From positions 1 through 13,372 of the forward strand of contig CAKSXP010000025.1 of NCBI GenBank assembly GCA_934515035.1: a stretch of 13,372 nucleotides of DNA. Reading direction: 5' to 3'. The notes under the pieces were generated by a model that did no database searches, was not told the DNA's origin, and was given only the letters and a program-made list of their open reading frames with translations. The stretch comes from an uncultured Oscillospiraceae bacterium. GTDB lineage: Bacteria > Bacillota > Clostridia > Oscillospirales > Oscillospiraceae. Below, in pieces: positions 6,533 to 13,372 of the stretch (positions within the stretch are counted from its first letter, which is position 1; each line of letters begins with the position of its first letter). The position numbers were made by a program, and so were the translations under genes.

Positions 6533-9187
6533 TTGGATTTTTATCGTTCAACTGTCGAAGAGACTCTTTCGGAGCTCGAAAGCACACCGTCCGGGCTGAG
6601 CGGCGCGCAGGCGCAGAAAAGGCTGGACGAAAAGGGCAGAAACAAGCTTGCAGAGGGAAAAAGCACGCCGCTTATCGTACGCTTTTTCCAACAGATGGCG
6701 GATCCCATGATCCTCATACTTATTGCGGCGGCGGTCATTTCCGGTATAACATCAGTATATTCGGGAGAGAGCCTTGCCGATGTCATCATCATTCTTGCCG
6801 TCGTTATAATAAACGCCGTTCTCGGCGTTTATCAGGAGAGCAAGGCGGAGAAAGCGATCGAGGCCCTCCAGCAGATGGCGGCCGCCACGAGCAGAGTGAT
6901 GCGCGGCGGAAAGGTATGCGTCATCCACAGCGAGGAGATAGTTCCGGGCGACGTTGTGCTGCTTGAGGCGGGCGACGCCGTGCCCGCGGACGGACGCGTG
7001 ATCGAAAGCGCGTCGCTCCAGATCGAGGAAGCGGCGCTGACCGGCGAGAGCGTCCCCGTCAGCAAAATGACCGGGGTCATCGGCGGCGACGGGGATGTCG
7101 CTCTCGGCGACCGTAAGAATATGGCCTATATGGGCAGCACCGTCGTCTATGGCCGCGGCGCAATGGTCGTGACGGGAACGGGCATGGACACCGAGATGGG
7201 CCGTATAGCCGACGCGCTGGCGAATGCCAAAGAAGGGCAGACTCCGCTTCAGAAAAAGCTTGCCCAGCTGTCGAAGGTGCTGACATATCTCGTTCTCGGC
7301 ATATGCGTCGTTATCTTCGCCGTCGGCGTGCTGCGCGCCGGAACGCTGAACGGAAGCGTTCTTCTCAATACCTTTATGGTTGCCGTTTCGCTTGCCGTTG
7401 CCGCGATACCGGAGGGGCTTGCCGCTGTCGTGACGATAGTCCTCTCCATCGGCGTTACGAATATGTCAAAGCGGAACGCGATAATCCGCAAGCTGACGGC
7501 GGTCGAGACGCTTGGCTGCGCTCAGATCATATGTTCCGACAAAACCGGCACACTGACGCAGAACCGGATGACCGTGGTCGAGAACCGGTCCGGCGATGAA
7601 AAGCTGCTGGCAACGGCGATGGCGCTCTGCTCCGATGCGGAGCTGGACGAAAACGGCGGCGTTACTGGCGAACCGACGGAGGCTGCGCTCGTCGCATGGG
7701 CGAACACGCTGGGGCTGCCGAAGCCGGAGCTGAAGCGGAGCTATCCGCGCACGGGAGAGGCGCCGTTTGACAGCCTCAGAAAGATGATGAGCACGGTGCA
7801 TGCCTCCGAACATGGCGTGATACAGTTTACCAAGGGAGCGCCGGACGAGGTGCTCAAGGTCTGCACAAGGTATCTTGAAAACGGCGAGGAAAAGCCCATG
7901 ACGGAAGAAAAGCGGGCTTCCATTCTGGCCGAGAACAAGGCTATGGCCGACAAGGCGCTGCGAGTGCTTGCCGGAGCCTTCCGCAGATGGGACTCCGAGC
8001 CGGAAAGCAGCGCGGAGGTGCTTGAAAAGGACCTGTGCTATATCGGCATCGAGGGCATGATAGACCCCGTGCGCCCCGAGGTCAGGGACGCGATAGCAAA
8101 ATGCCGCTCCGCGGGCATACGCCCGATAATGATAACGGGCGACCATATCGACACCGCCAGGGCGATAGCATCCGAGCTCGGCATACTCGAGCCCGGCATG
8201 AAGGCAGTGACGGGAGCCGAGATCGGAAAGATGAGTGACGAAGAGTTCGAGCGGGTTTTCCGGGATATATCGGTATATGCGCGCGTCCAGCCGGAGCATA
8301 AAACGCGCATCGTGAACGCCTGGCGCAATGCCGGTTACGTCACCGCGATGACCGGCGACGGCGTGAACGACGCGCCGAGCATAAAAGCCGCCGATATCGG
8401 CATCGGCATGGGCATTACCGGCACGGACGTTACAAAGAACGTGGCCGACATGGTGCTCGCGGACGACAATTTTGCCACGATCGTCGGCGCCGTCGAAGAG
8501 GGCCGAAGGATATATGACAATATCCGCAAGGCTATACAGTTCCTGCTCAGCTCCAACATGAGCGAGGTGCTGTCCATCTTCGCGGCGACGCTGATGGGCT
8601 TTACGATACTCGAGCCCGTGCACCTTCTCTGGATAAACCTGATAACCGACTGCTTCCCCGCGCTGGCTCTGGGCGTTGAAAAGGCGGAGGGCGACGTTAT
8701 GAGCCGCGCCCCGCGCGACCCGAAGGCGGGCGTATTTTCGGAGGGTATGGGCGCGGACGTGGCCTATCAGGGCCTGGTTATCACGCTCCTGACGCTGGCG
8801 GCGTATTTCATCGGGCACTTTATGGAGAACGGCGTCTGGGCCATGACCGACAGCGCGGACGGCACAACCATGGCTTTTCTGACTATGAGCTTCGCGGAGA
8901 TATTCCACAGCTTCAACATGCGCTCGCAGCGCAGCAGCATGTTTGCGCTGGGCTCGATGAACAGAGCGCTCAACTGGGCGGCGCTGGGCTCGTTCCTGTG
9001 CACGCTGGGCGTTATCGAGATACCCTTCCTTGCAGACGCTTTTGGTTTTGCGCACATCAATGCCGTCGAGTGCCTGACCGCGATAGGTCTTGGATTCTGC
9101 ATAGTTCCGATAGTCGAACTGGTCAAGTTTTTCCAGCGGAAAACGCGGAAGCGCGCCTCCGGAGAAAACGGGAAAGAGCGCAGATAA
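6533..9187 (+). CDS. P2A-type cation-transporting P-type ATPase, probable Mn2+/Ca2+ exporter
   Basis: Pumps divalent cations out of the cytoplasm using ATP. Translation starts at TTG 6533, 8 bases after GGAG. The 884 residues show the full P-type plan. TGES (170-173) marks the actuator domain. PEGL in M4 has Glu294. The phosphorylated Asp336 lies in DKTGTLT. TGDGVNDAP occupies 607-615. There are about ten membrane helices. Residues matching both SERCA ion sites appear kept: Glu294 (M4), Asn675 and Glu678 in SSNMSEV (M5), Asn702, Thr705 and Asp706 in NLITD (M6), and a Glu at 789 in M8. There is no N-terminal heavy-metal domain and no CPC motif, so it is not a Cu/Zn/Cd pump. Sequence alone leaves Ca2+ against Mn2+ open; the Mn riboswitch in front argues for Mn2+ export. 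The C-terminus is basic (RKTRKRASGENGKERR). It is a single-gene unit with its own terminator. Confidence 0.93.
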   Translation: MDFYRSTVEETLSELESTPSGLSGAQAQKRLDEKGRNKLAEGKSTPLIVRFFQQMADPMILILIAAAVISGITSVYSGESLADVIIILAVVIINAVLGVYQESKAEKAIEALQQMAAATSRVMRGGKVCVIHSEEIVPGDVVLLEAGDAVPADGRVIESASLQIEEAALTGESVPVSKMTGVIGGDGDVALGDRKNMAYMGSTVVYGRGAMVVTGTGMDTEMGRIADALANAKEGQTPLQKKLAQLSKVLTYLVLGICVVIFAVGVLRAGTLNGSVLLNTFMVAVSLAVAAIPEGLAAVVTIVLSIGVTNMSKRNAIIRKLTAVETLGCAQIICSDKTGTLTQNRMTVVENRSGDEKLLATAMALCSDAELDENGGVTGEPTEAALVAWANTLGLPKPELKRSYPRTGEAPFDSLRKMMSTVHASEHGVIQFTKGAPDEVLKVCTRYLENGEEKPMTEEKRASILAENKAMADKALRVLAGAFRRWDSEPESSAEVLEKDLCYIGIEGMIDPVRPEVRDAIAKCRSAGIRPIMITGDHIDTARAIASELGILEPGMKAVTGAEIGKMSDEEFERVFRDISVYARVQPEHKTRIVNAWRNAGYVTAMTGDGVNDAPSIKAADIGIGMGITGTDVTKNVADMVLADDNFATIVGAVEEGRRIYDNIRKAIQFLLSSNMSEVLSIFAATLMGFTILEPVHLLWINLITDCFPALALGVEKAEGDVMSRAPRDPKAGVFSEGMGADVAYQGLVITLLTLAAYFIGHFMENGVWAMTDSADGTTMAFLTMSFAEIFHSFNMRSQRSSMFALGSMNRALNWAALGSFLCTLGVIEIPFLADAFGFAHINAVECLTAIGLGFCIVPIVELVKFFQRKTRKRASGENGKERR

Positions 9188-9203
9188 ATAAAGAATCTGT
9201 CCC

Positions 9204-9236
9204 GGCGCCGGCTTTTGCTTCTTAAAAGCCGGCGCC
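9204..9236 (+). terminator. Terminator after the ATPase gene
   Basis: GGCGCCGGCTTTT (9204-9216) and AAAAGCCGGCGCC (9224-9236) form a perfect 13-bp stem with a 7-base loop, followed by TGTTT. The T run is short, but the very stable stem makes termination likely. Confidence 0.8.
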
Positions 9237-9293
9237 TGTTTCCGGTAAGGACGGCGCATGCCCGGCGGGGTTTTGCGGCGCGGAGTTTTTTTG

Positions 9294-9322
9294 TTGCCAT
9301 GACTGCGTTTGCAGAGTATAAT
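9294..9322 (+). promoter_or_regulatory. Sigma-A promoter of the threonine aldolase-regulator operon
   Basis: TTGCCA (9294-9299), a 17-base spacer and a perfect TATAAT (9317-9322). Transcription should start near 9329, about 30 bases ahead of the ATG at 9360. This rules out the upstream in-frame TTG at 9309 as a start. Confidence 0.75.
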
Positions 9323-9359
9323 CCAAAGCGTATGTAAAGATATATCAGAGGTTTTTACG

Positions 9360-10391
9360 ATGATAAGATTTGAATGCGATTACTGCGAGGGCGCGCATGA
9401 GAAGATCATGCGGCGGCTCTGCGAAACGAATATGGAACAGACTCCCGGCTACGGCGAGGACGCTCACTGTGCGCACGCACGCGAGCTGATAAGGCAGGCC
9501 TGCGGCGCTCCGGAGGCGGACGTGCATTTTCTCGTCGGCGGGACCCAGACCAACACGACGGTCATAACCGCGGCTCTGCGCCCCCACCAGGGCGTCATAT
9601 CCGCGGTCTCGGGGCACATCAGCGCGCACGAGACCGGCGCGATAGAGGCGCGCGGGCACAAGGTGCTGACGCTTCCGTCCGACGACGGCAGGATAACCGC
9701 CGGACAGGTGCGAAGGCTCTGTGAAGAGCACCGCGGCGATGCAAACCGCGAGCATCTGGTCCAGCCGGGAATGGTGTATATCTCTTATCCGACGGAGAAC
9801 GGTACCATATACACGAGGGCGGAACTGGAATCGCTTTACGAGACCTGCCGAGAATATTCTCTGCCGCTGTTTATCGACGGCGCGCGTCTCGGCTACGGCC
9901 TTGCGGCGGAGGGAAGCGGCCTGACGCTGGCGGACATAGCGGCGCTCTGCGATGTTTTCTATATCGGCGGCACAAAGGTCGGAGCGCTGTTCGGCGAGGC
10001 CGTTGTCATAACAAACCCGGAACTGAAGCGTGATTTCCGCTATTATATTAAGCAGTGCGGCGGTATGCTGGCAAAGGGACGGCTGCTCGGAGTGCAGTTC
10101 GAGGTCCTGTTCGAGGACGGACTGTATTTTGAAATATCGCGCCGTGCGGTGGAGCTGGCGCAGCGTCTGCGCCGTGCCTTCGAGGAAGCGGGCTTTGCGA
10201 TGCTGTTTGACTCCCCGACGAACCAGCAGTATCCGATACTGCCCGATAAGCTGATAGAAAGCCTCGGCAAAAAATACAGCTTTTCCTTCTGGCAGCGCGT
10301 GGACAAAGGCCACAGCGCCGTGCGCTTCTGCACCAGTTGGGCGACGAGAGAGGAAAATGTTGATGCGCTCATAGCGGATATAGGCAAATGA
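9360..10391 (+). CDS. PLP-dependent enzyme of the low-specificity L-threonine aldolase family
   Basis: Fold-type I PLP enzyme (beta-eliminating lyase / threonine aldolase family), expected to split L-threonine or allo-threonine into glycine and acetaldehyde in the cytoplasm. The 343-residue length fits bacterial threonine aldolases (about 335-345). ATG 9360 follows AGAGG with 9 bases spacing. It opens with FECDYCEGAHEKI and NMEQTPGYGED, a variant of the usual RSDT...GDDVYGED start, then VGGTQTNTT for the PLP phosphate. Asp173 in DGARLGYG should hold the PLP ring nitrogen, and Lys206 in GGTKVGALFG is the Schiff-base lysine. The divergent N-terminus means the true substrate could be another beta-hydroxy amino acid, so I give no gene symbol. 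Its stop overlaps the start of the regulator gene, placing both in one operon. Confidence 0.88.
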   Translation: MIRFECDYCEGAHEKIMRRLCETNMEQTPGYGEDAHCAHARELIRQACGAPEADVHFLVGGTQTNTTVITAALRPHQGVISAVSGHISAHETGAIEARGHKVLTLPSDDGRITAGQVRRLCEEHRGDANREHLVQPGMVYISYPTENGTIYTRAELESLYETCREYSLPLFIDGARLGYGLAAEGSGLTLADIAALCDVFYIGGTKVGALFGEAVVITNPELKRDFRYYIKQCGGMLAKGRLLGVQFEVLFEDGLYFEISRRAVELAQRLRRAFEEAGFAMLFDSPTNQQYPILPDKLIESLGKKYSFSFWQRVDKGHSAVRFCTSWATREENVDALIADIGK

Positions 10392-12808
10392 GAAGTGCCG
10401 TATACATCAGCAGCCGCCTTGAAAAGCGGCTGAGAGAGATCAAAAACCATCAGATAACGACGATCACGGCGCCGATGGGCTACGGCAAATCAACGGCGGT
10501 CCGCTGGTGGGAGAAAAATCTTGCCGGGGACGCGGTCGTTCTGCGGCAGATGGCGGCGTCCGACAGCGTATCCGACCTCTGGGACGGCTTCTGCCGCCTG
10601 GTCCGGCACTATCCCGCTTTCGAGGAACAGACGGCCGCGCTGGGCTGGCCGGAGGATACGCGCAGCCGGGAGCTTTTTGCGGACATTGTCTGCGATGCCG
10701 TGCGGGGCGCTGAAAAACAGATATATTATGTACTGGACGGCGCGCATTTGCCCGAACGCGGGCTTGCCGGACTCGTGCTGTTTCTGGCGGAACGCCTGCC
10801 CGAAAATGTGCACCTCGTGTTCTGTTCACGAGTGCGTCTGTTTGGCGAGGCGGACATGCTGAGGCTGGGCGGCAGCCTGTGCGAAATTGGGGTCGGCGAC
10901 CTTATGCTGCATGAGGACGAGATCGCCGGATACGCCGCGGCCTGCGGGATACCGCTTCCGGAGGATGAGAGAAAGAAGCTGGCATATTCCAGTGAGGGCT
11001 GGATCGCGCTGATATACCTCACCTTCCGCGTATATGAGCAGCAGGGAGTCTGGCGCTTTGACACGGGAGACATTTTTGAACTGACCGATCAGGTCATGTT
11101 CACAGGGCTGTCGGAGCGCGAACAGAGCTTCCTTGTCCGGTGCAGCGTCGCGCCGGCGTTTTCAAAGGAGCTTGCCGGGCGCCTCTGGCAGGACGGAGAC
11201 GCCGGGGCGCTGCTCGAGTCGCTTATGAAGGGAAACGCCTTCATAACCTGCGACGACGGTATATACCGCTATCACCACATGCTGCAAAGCGTTGTGCGTA
11301 TGCGTTTTGAAAAGCTCGGCGAGGACGAAAAGGCGGATATATACGGCCGCTTCGGAGAATGGTGCGCCGAGAACGGCGAGAACTTTGCGGCCATGTGCGC
11401 GTTTGAAAAAGCGGGCGCGTGGAAGAGCCTGCTCGATACGCTGGTGTCCGACCGCGGAAACTGCCTTGGCGGCGGCCACGGCGAGGCGATAGTCCGCTGG
11501 TGCGCGGACTGCCCCGAGGAGGAGCTGAAATCAAACCCCGACGCCATACTGTACCTGATGCTCGCGCTTTACAGCATCCAGCGCATACCCGAGATGCTTC
11601 GAATGGATTCGCTGCTGCTCGATTCCGTGCGGGAGGACCCGGATATGCCGGAAAACGAGAGGAAGAACTATCAGGGTGAGAGCCAGCTGCTTCTGGGCTT
11701 TCTGGCCTATAACGATATTTCCGAGATGAGCCGGTATCACCGGCGGGCGGCCGGGCTTATGGACAGGCAGAGCCGCTGCGTCAACAGCGACAGCCTGTGG
11801 ACCTTCGGCTCGCCCTCTGTTGCGATGATGTACCACAGCAGGGCCGGAGCCTTCGAGCGGGAGAGCATGGACATGTGCGAGTGCATGCCGTATTACGAGC
11901 GTCTGACGGGCGGGCACGGAAGCGGAGCGGCGCGCCTTATGCGTGCGGAGCTCAGCTTTCTGCACGGCGAACTGTCCGGGTCGGAGATCGAGTGCCAGCT
12001 CGCTCTCGGCGAGGCCGAGCGCAGGGCTCAGCACAGCATCACCGTCGGCGCGCGCTTTCTTGAGATGCGCATCGAGCTTCGGCGGGGCCGCCGCGAAAAA
12101 GCGCTGAGGATACTCGAGGACTGCCGCGACCGGATGAGACAGCTGCGCCAGAGCATTCTGCTGGATACGCTGGATATATGCCAGGGGTGGCTTTGCGCAC
12201 TGACGCACGATTTTGAGAGTATACCCGAATGGGTCAGGGAAGGATCGGTCAGCGCGGGCGTAATGCATCCGGCGCTGCCCGCGCTCCAGGTCGTCCGGAC
12301 ACAGGCGCTTCTGGCCGGAAAAGACTGGACGGGAGTTGTCCGGAGCCGGGACGAGAGTCTGGAGCTGTATGAAAGCAGCCATTGCGTGCTGGGGCTCATA
12401 TATCACCATATCCAGCAGGCGGCGGCGCTTTACCGCCTCGGCGGGAGGGACGCCGCGCTAAGGGAGCTGGAAACGGCGAGGGAGCTTGCCGCGCCGGACG
12501 GGATAACGGAGCCTTTTGAGGAGCTTGCGGAGTATACGGGACAGATAGAGCCGCCTGTCACGCTTTCGCAGATATGCGAAGCTCACGGCCTTACCCGGCG
12601 GGAGACGGAGATCGCGCGGCTTGCCGCGTCGCGGCTGACGAACCGGGAGATCGCGCAGGCGCTGTCCCTGTCCGAGTATACGATAAAGAACCACCTCAAC
12701 CATATTTTTGACAAGTTCGGCATCTCAGGCACGGCGCACAACAAGCGTCAGCGTCTCGGCAGTGTGCTTTTGCAAAACGAAAATAGTACCTCAGGTTTCA
12801 ATACCTGA
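10388..12808 (+). CDS. MalT-like (LAL) LuxR-family ATP-binding transcription regulator
   Basis: A large signal-transducing activator type: N-terminal ATPase module, helical sensor middle, C-terminal DNA-binding domain. It begins at an ATGA overlap with the aldolase stop and has no good ribosome binding site of its own, so translation is probably coupled. Walker A is APMGYGKST (residues 28-36, Lys34). The Walker B strand is IYYVLDGAH with Asp117; the second acidic residue usual in MalT-type proteins (DD) is Gly here. About residues 330-720 are helix-rich with TPR-like repeats, as in the MalT sensor. The LuxR helix-turn-helix covers about 735-795: LTRRETEIARLAASRLTNREIAQALSLSEYTIKNHL. The 806 residues compare with about 900 in MalT. 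There is no receiver and no membrane segment. The ligand is unknown; an amino-acid related signal or control of the next gene are reasonable guesses. Confidence 0.9.
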   Translation: MRSAVYISSRLEKRLREIKNHQITTITAPMGYGKSTAVRWWEKNLAGDAVVLRQMAASDSVSDLWDGFCRLVRHYPAFEEQTAALGWPEDTRSRELFADIVCDAVRGAEKQIYYVLDGAHLPERGLAGLVLFLAERLPENVHLVFCSRVRLFGEADMLRLGGSLCEIGVGDLMLHEDEIAGYAAACGIPLPEDERKKLAYSSEGWIALIYLTFRVYEQQGVWRFDTGDIFELTDQVMFTGLSEREQSFLVRCSVAPAFSKELAGRLWQDGDAGALLESLMKGNAFITCDDGIYRYHHMLQSVVRMRFEKLGEDEKADIYGRFGEWCAENGENFAAMCAFEKAGAWKSLLDTLVSDRGNCLGGGHGEAIVRWCADCPEEELKSNPDAILYLMLALYSIQRIPEMLRMDSLLLDSVREDPDMPENERKNYQGESQLLLGFLAYNDISEMSRYHRRAAGLMDRQSRCVNSDSLWTFGSPSVAMMYHSRAGAFERESMDMCECMPYYERLTGGHGSGAARLMRAELSFLHGELSGSEIECQLALGEAERRAQHSITVGARFLEMRIELRRGRREKALRILEDCRDRMRQLRQSILLDTLDICQGWLCALTHDFESIPEWVREGSVSAGVMHPALPALQVVRTQALLAGKDWTGVVRSRDESLELYESSHCVLGLIYHHIQQAAALYRLGGRDAALRELETARELAAPDGITEPFEELAEYTGQIEPPVTLSQICEAHGLTRRETEIARLAASRLTNREIAQALSLSEYTIKNHLNHIFDKFGISGTAHNKRQRLGSVLLQNENSTSGFNT
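12791..12808. promoter_or_regulatory. Inverted repeat, candidate operator of the lipoprotein gene
   Basis: TCAGGT (12791-12796) and ACCTGA (12803-12808) are exact reverse complements separated by TTCAAT. The right arm includes the TGA stop of the regulator gene. The centre lies about 36 bases before the predicted start of the next transcript, where a -35 box would be. There is no T run after it, so it is not a terminator. A binding site for the neighbouring LuxR-type regulator is the simplest reading. Confidence 0.45.
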
Positions 12809-12823
12809 AAAGATGCTCCGCTG

Positions 12824-12829
12824 TATAAT
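12824..12829 (+). promoter_or_regulatory. -10 box of the lipoprotein gene promoter
   Basis: A perfect TATAAT. At spacings of 16-18 bases no recognisable -35 hexamer exists (the 17-base position reads ATACCT). Promoters with a good -10 and poor -35 usually need an activator, which fits the dyad at 12791-12808. The start would be near 12836. Confidence 0.55.
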
Positions 12830-12873
12830 CAAGGGACAGAGAAGCTATTCTTTACAGTCAACAGGAGGAGAAT

Positions 12874-13372
12874 ATGAAAAAAAGCTTTGGCCGTATAGCC
12901 ATTTTATTGATCGCTGTGTTCTGCCTGAGCCTCTGCGCCTGCGGCGGCGGTGGCGAGGAAAAAGAGGTCACGATAACAAACAGCCTTGGTTTCGAGTTGG
13001 ACATTATGAATATCACCGCGTCCGACGACGACAGCTGGGGAGACAACCTGATCGATAACGGACTCGATCAGGGCGAGAGCATCAGCCTTATGCTCAGTGA
13101 GCGGTTCGGCTCGGAGAGCGTCGCGGCGGATATCCTCGCCTATGATATGGACGGCGACATGTATGAGTTTTACGGGCTGGAGCTTTCCAGCGGAATGTCC
13201 GTCGAGCTCGTATGGGAGGATGCAGATCCCGAGGCGGTACTGACCGACGCGAAGGGAAACACCGAGCGCTGCACCGGCGCGTTTTATATGACTTCGGACA
13301 TCGGCGAGCCGGAGCCGGACGAGCTCACGGAGCCGGATGACGAGTCGGAGGAGCCCTCTGTCGAGACCGGGC
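12874..13372 (+). CDS. Acidic lipoprotein of unknown function, 3' end beyond the window
   Basis: The frame is open from ATG 12874 to the last base (166 codons). AGGAGG (12863-12868) sits 5 bases before the start. The N-terminus is a lipoprotein signal: KKSFGR, a hydrophobic run, then the lipobox LCAC with Cys23 as the lipidated residue, followed by a Gly run. The mature part begins KEVTITNSLGFELDIMNITAS, then shows a beta-rich pattern (DGDMYEFYGLELSSGMSVELVW), so an Ig-like or small sandwich domain on the outer cell face is plausible. From about residue 145 comes a Glu/Asp/Pro-rich linker (EPEPDELTEPDDESEEP), which suggests a second domain or a repeat beyond the edge. I do not recognise the family. 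It is probably under its own promoter, possibly activated by the upstream regulator. Confidence 0.8.
   Translation, partial: MKKSFGRIAILLIAVFCLSLCACGGGGEEKEVTITNSLGFELDIMNITASDDDSWGDNLIDNGLDQGESISLMLSERFGSESVAADILAYDMDGDMYEFYGLELSSGMSVELVWEDADPEAVLTDAKGNTERCTGAFYMTSDIGEPEPDELTEPDDESEEPSVETG

Noticed and set aside
7466..9259. 597-codon open frame antisense to the ATPase
   Set aside because: Its composition is that of an antisense shadow (many His, Arg, Ala), with no recognisable domain, while the opposite strand encodes a complete P-type ATPase.
9309..9359. Upstream TTG start adding 17 residues to the threonine aldolase-like enzyme
   Set aside because: It lies before the -10 box and predicted transcription start, and the family normally begins near the residue encoded at 9360.
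12791..12808. Reading the regulator's 3' inverted repeat as a transcription terminator
   Set aside because: The stem is only 6 bp and is followed by AAAAGATG with no T run.
1..13372. CRISPR arrays, insertion sequences, phage genes, rRNA or tRNA genes
   Set aside because: No regularly spaced direct repeats, transposase, phage structural gene or RNA-gene signature was seen on either strand.

Overview
The window looks like a chromosomal segment from a low-motility, GC-rich (by eye around 58-60% in genes) anaerobic Clostridia member, most likely of the Oscillospirales (Oscillospiraceae-like gut bacteria). The reasons are the Gram-positive style sigma-A promoters and AGGAGG-type ribosome binding sites, an L10-leader attenuator before rplJ, a yybP-ykoY type riboswitch, and strong GC-rich codon use. 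The taxon is an inference from style, not from a search.

Layout, left to right. (1) 1-1150, minus strand: a membrane acyltransferase (acyltransferase family 3), cut off by the window edge and broken by a -1 frameshift that falls exactly on a slippery-type heptamer. Behind it, transcriptionally upstream, is an orphan 80-residue gene with its own good promoter, a near-promoter inverted repeat and a downstream hairpin. (2) 1267-2467, plus strand: promoter, L10 leader with terminator, rplJ and rplL (ribosomal stalk proteins L10 and L7/L12), closed by a strong terminator and not followed by rpoB. (3) 2530-6138, minus strand: a complete single-chain pyruvate carboxylase with its own promoter, convergent with rplJL; the two are separated by two terminator hairpins that share the same stem core. 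(4) 6327-9236, plus strand: promoter with two dyads, Mn2+-type yybP-ykoY riboswitch, intrinsic terminator, and a P2A-type cation ATPase starting at TTG. This is a self-contained metal-responsive export unit. (5) 9294-13372, plus strand: a PLP enzyme of the threonine aldolase family, a start-stop overlapping MalT/LuxR-type ATP-binding regulator, and then an acidic lipoprotein of unknown function that runs off the right edge.

How it fits together. The first half is housekeeping: translation (L10, L7/L12) and anaplerosis (pyruvate to oxaloacetate). The ATPase unit is a textbook riboswitch-exporter pair: high Mn2+ should let transcription read through the terminator. The right end is the most accessory-looking part. 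The regulator is translationally coupled to the aldolase, and the lipoprotein promoter has a good -10 but no recognisable -35. In its place sits a TCAGGT-N6-ACCTGA inverted repeat overlapping the regulator's stop codon, which suggests that the lipoprotein gene is activated by the neighbouring regulator. I see no CRISPR array, insertion sequence, tRNA, rRNA or prophage gene. I did not find an unmistakable new multi-gene system; the best leads are the slippery-site acyltransferase, the orphan 80-residue gene, and the regulator-operator-lipoprotein arrangement.
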